This document shows positions 62,542 through 64,000 of a stretch of DNA of 64,000 nucleotides, in pieces. The stretch spans positions 620,001-684,000 of the forward strand of contig JADJWR010000001.1 of the NCBI GenBank assembly GCA_016716275.1, read 5' to 3'. The notes below the pieces were generated by a model. The model saw only the letters and a program-made list of their open reading frames with translations. It was not told where the DNA came from and did not search any database. Within the stretch, counting starts at the first letter, position 1. The number at the start of each line of letters is the position of its first letter. Position numbers and translations under genes: made by a program. The DNA comes from Burkholderiales bacterium (GTDB taxonomy: Bacteria > Pseudomonadota > Gammaproteobacteria > Burkholderiales > Burkholderiaceae_F).

Positions 62542-63753
62542 TCAGCGGGCCTGGCCTGGCGCCCGCAGCAGCCAGCGCCTGGCGATCCCGCGTCCGCGCT
62601 GGCGCAGCGGGCGTTCGACGAGCGAGTAGCTCAGCTCGCTGAAGCTGGCCAGCAGCACGCCTGCGGAGACGAAGTACAGCAGCGTGCGCGCCCCTGCCTC
62701 GATGCCGCCGAGACGGAACCAGATCTCCCGGGTCAGGAAGAAGGCGATCAGGTGGGTCAGGTACAGGCTGTACGAACGCGCGCCGAACCAGACGAACACG
62801 GCGCGCAAGCGGCCGCCTGGCATCAGGACCGAGCGGTCGTGGGCGGCGATCCAGACCAGCGCCGCGCAGGCCAGCGCGATCGCAAAGACCGCCCCGGGCT
62901 GTCCGGCACGCGGAACGGCGGCGAGCCAGGCGAGTAACGCGACCAGTCCGACGCTTGCCAGGCGCAGGCCGGCCCGATAGGCGTTCTTCGGATCGCCGCG
63001 CATCTGGCCGAAGCCGGTGTGCGCGGCCCAGGCCAGTGCGACACCGAGCACGATGGCGTCGGTGCGGAAGAACCAGGCGACGCCGAGCGGCGGCCGCGCC
63101 AGCGGCGCCTGCACCGCGAGCAGCAGCACGATGCCGGCGAGCACGTACCTGCCGGGCAGCGCCAGCAGCAGCAGCGGCGCCAGCAGGTAGAACTGCTCCT
63201 CGAGCGACAGGGACCAGTAGATGACCAGGTTCCAGCCGGTCGGCAGCAGCGTGGCGATCTGCGGCGCCTCGACGAAATTGCAGTCCTGCAGCGCCGCCCG
63301 GTAGCAGCCCGCCCAGTGGAAGTTGGCGAAGTGCAGCACCGCCGCGAGGCCGTCCCAGGCCATCCGTCCCGCGGTGCCGAAGACCCCCGAGTCATTGAAG
63401 AAGGCGGCGCACGCGAGCGAGACGGCGACCCACAGCCACGCGGCCGGCCACAGCCGCCACGCCCGCCTGATCCAGAACGCGCCGGCGGTCGTCCGCCAGC
63501 CCAGCCGCGCCGAGATCAGGCGCCCGCCGTCGGCGGCCGTCGCCGGAAACGACAGCATCAGCGAGCGGGTGATGACGAAGCCGGAGACGCAGAAGAACAG
63601 GTCGACGCCGGTCCAGAAGTCGAAGTGGCGCCGGATGCTCCAGTAGACGCTGTCACGCCAGTAGAACAGCACCTCGAGGTGCTGGAACAGCGTCATCAGG
63701 ATCGCGATCGCGCGCAGGAACTCGATGTCGAGGTTCTTGTCCTTGTCCCGCAT
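62542..63753 (-). CDS. acyltransferase-3 family membrane protein (OafA-like)
   Basis: A 403-residue polytopic protein starting MRDKDKNLDIEFLRAIAILMTLFQHL, the family signature with the active-site Arg and His. GVDLFFCVSGFVITRSL, RRAWRLWPAAWLW, YWSLSLEEQFYLLAPLLLL and SYSLYLTHLIAFFL follow the canonical order. About 10 membrane helices and no C-terminal SGNH domain. Convergent with the lipoprotein gene (25 bases between stops). Confidence 0.92.
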   Translation of the reverse strand: MRDKDKNLDIEFLRAIAILMTLFQHLEVLFYWRDSVYWSIRRHFDFWTGVDLFFCVSGFVITRSLMLSFPATAADGGRLISARLGWRTTAGAFWIRRAWRLWPAAWLWVAVSLACAAFFNDSGVFGTAGRMAWDGLAAVLHFANFHWAGCYRAALQDCNFVEAPQIATLLPTGWNLVIYWSLSLEEQFYLLAPLLLLALPGRYVLAGIVLLLAVQAPLARPPLGVAWFFRTDAIVLGVALAWAAHTGFGQMRGDPKNAYRAGLRLASVGLVALLAWLAAVPRAGQPGAVFAIALACAALVWIAAHDRSVLMPGGRLRAVFVWFGARSYSLYLTHLIAFFLTREIWFRLGGIEAGARTLLYFVSAGVLLASFSELSYSLVERPLRQRGRGIARRWLLRAPGQAR

Positions 63754-63899
63754 CTCGGTCCGTCCGTTCCGTCGGCTCGATCCAGCAAGTGGCGGCGGCA
63801 TCCGGCGTCGGGCGCGGCTCGCCCGACCGCAGCGCCAGACCAGCAGACGAGCCGCTCGGCCGGCGCCTGCTTGCACCGCCGCGGTTGCCCGCGCCCTTA

Positions 63900-64000
63900 C
63901 TACCCGCTCAGAATCCAAGCGTCCTGGTAGCTCCAGAACGCGCTCGGGATGTGGATGAACTCGGCCTGCGGCGCGCTGGCCGCGATCGCCTGCCCGACGA
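63900..64000 (-). CDS. C-terminal fragment of an unidentified protein
   Basis: The last 33 or so codons of a gene entering from the right, ending at TAG (63900-63902). The visible residues include IPSAFWSYQDAWILSG at the C-terminus. Too little is present to name a family. It is 146 bases upstream of the acyltransferase and reads the same way. Confidence 0.55.
   Translation of the reverse strand, partial: VGQAIAASAPQAEFIHIPSAFWSYQDAWILSG

Overview
The window is about two thirds G+C, densely coded and without mobile-element genes. It reads as a betaproteobacterial chromosome. The evidence is the algH-ruvX-pyrR-pyrB-pyrC' run, a groESL operon carrying both a sigma-32-like promoter and a CIRCE operator, a heptose-LPS gene set and a betaproteobacterial-style gspEFGHIJKLM(C)D operon. 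Rhodocyclales is my best guess, but I cannot fix family or genus from sequence alone.

Layout. (1) 1-4.9 kb: on the minus strand, a Cas6e-like orphan gene, a CnoX/YbbN-type thioredoxin-TPR protein and the start of a PBP4 carboxypeptidase. Divergent from them is groES-groEL with its stress-control region. (2) 5-13.2 kb: an MFS transporter, a photolyase, then a tightly overlapped plus-strand run algH-ruvX-pyrR-pyrB-pyrC' (PyrC' has lost its HxH zinc motif and ends in a REP-like repeat), plsC, and apaH on the other strand overlapping plsC tail to tail. (3) 13.2-16.3 kb: ADP-heptose synthesis (hldE1, hldD, gmhB, hldE2). (4) 16.3-37.3 kb: a surface-polysaccharide region with rmlB-A-C and a distant rmlD, a DegT aminotransferase plus a fused WxcM-type acetyltransferase/ketoisomerase (a dTDP-3-acetamido-3,6-dideoxyhexose branch), two GtrA/GtrB lipid-linked sugar modules, two polytopic membrane proteins, and two giant modular glycosyltransferases of about 1250 and 1300 residues that share a paralogous GT4 module in different positions. 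(5) 37.4-45.3 kb: galU, pgi, manC, manB, waaC and waaA, for sugar nucleotides and the LPS inner core. (6) 45.3-56.1 kb: a type II secretion operon, complete except that the lipoprotein-type secretin gspD is broken by a one-base frameshift. (7) 56.1-64 kb: a small lipoprotein, an abundant-looking secreted protein with a 14-bp palindrome upstream and a strong terminator, a parvulin isomerase, two acyltransferase-3 membrane proteins flanking a glycosidase-like lipoprotein, and the edge of another gene.

Together the central 50 kb makes, decorates and exports the cell surface: sugar nucleotides, heptose core, O-chain transferases, then a type II secretion machine and a probable exported surface protein. 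The observation most worth following is the lone Cas6e-like protein. It keeps the family's histidine, its glycine-rich loop and its overall motif order, but not the catalytic tyrosine. It sits divergently beside groESL and next to a GroEL-partner-type thioredoxin, with no other cas gene and no CRISPR array in the window.
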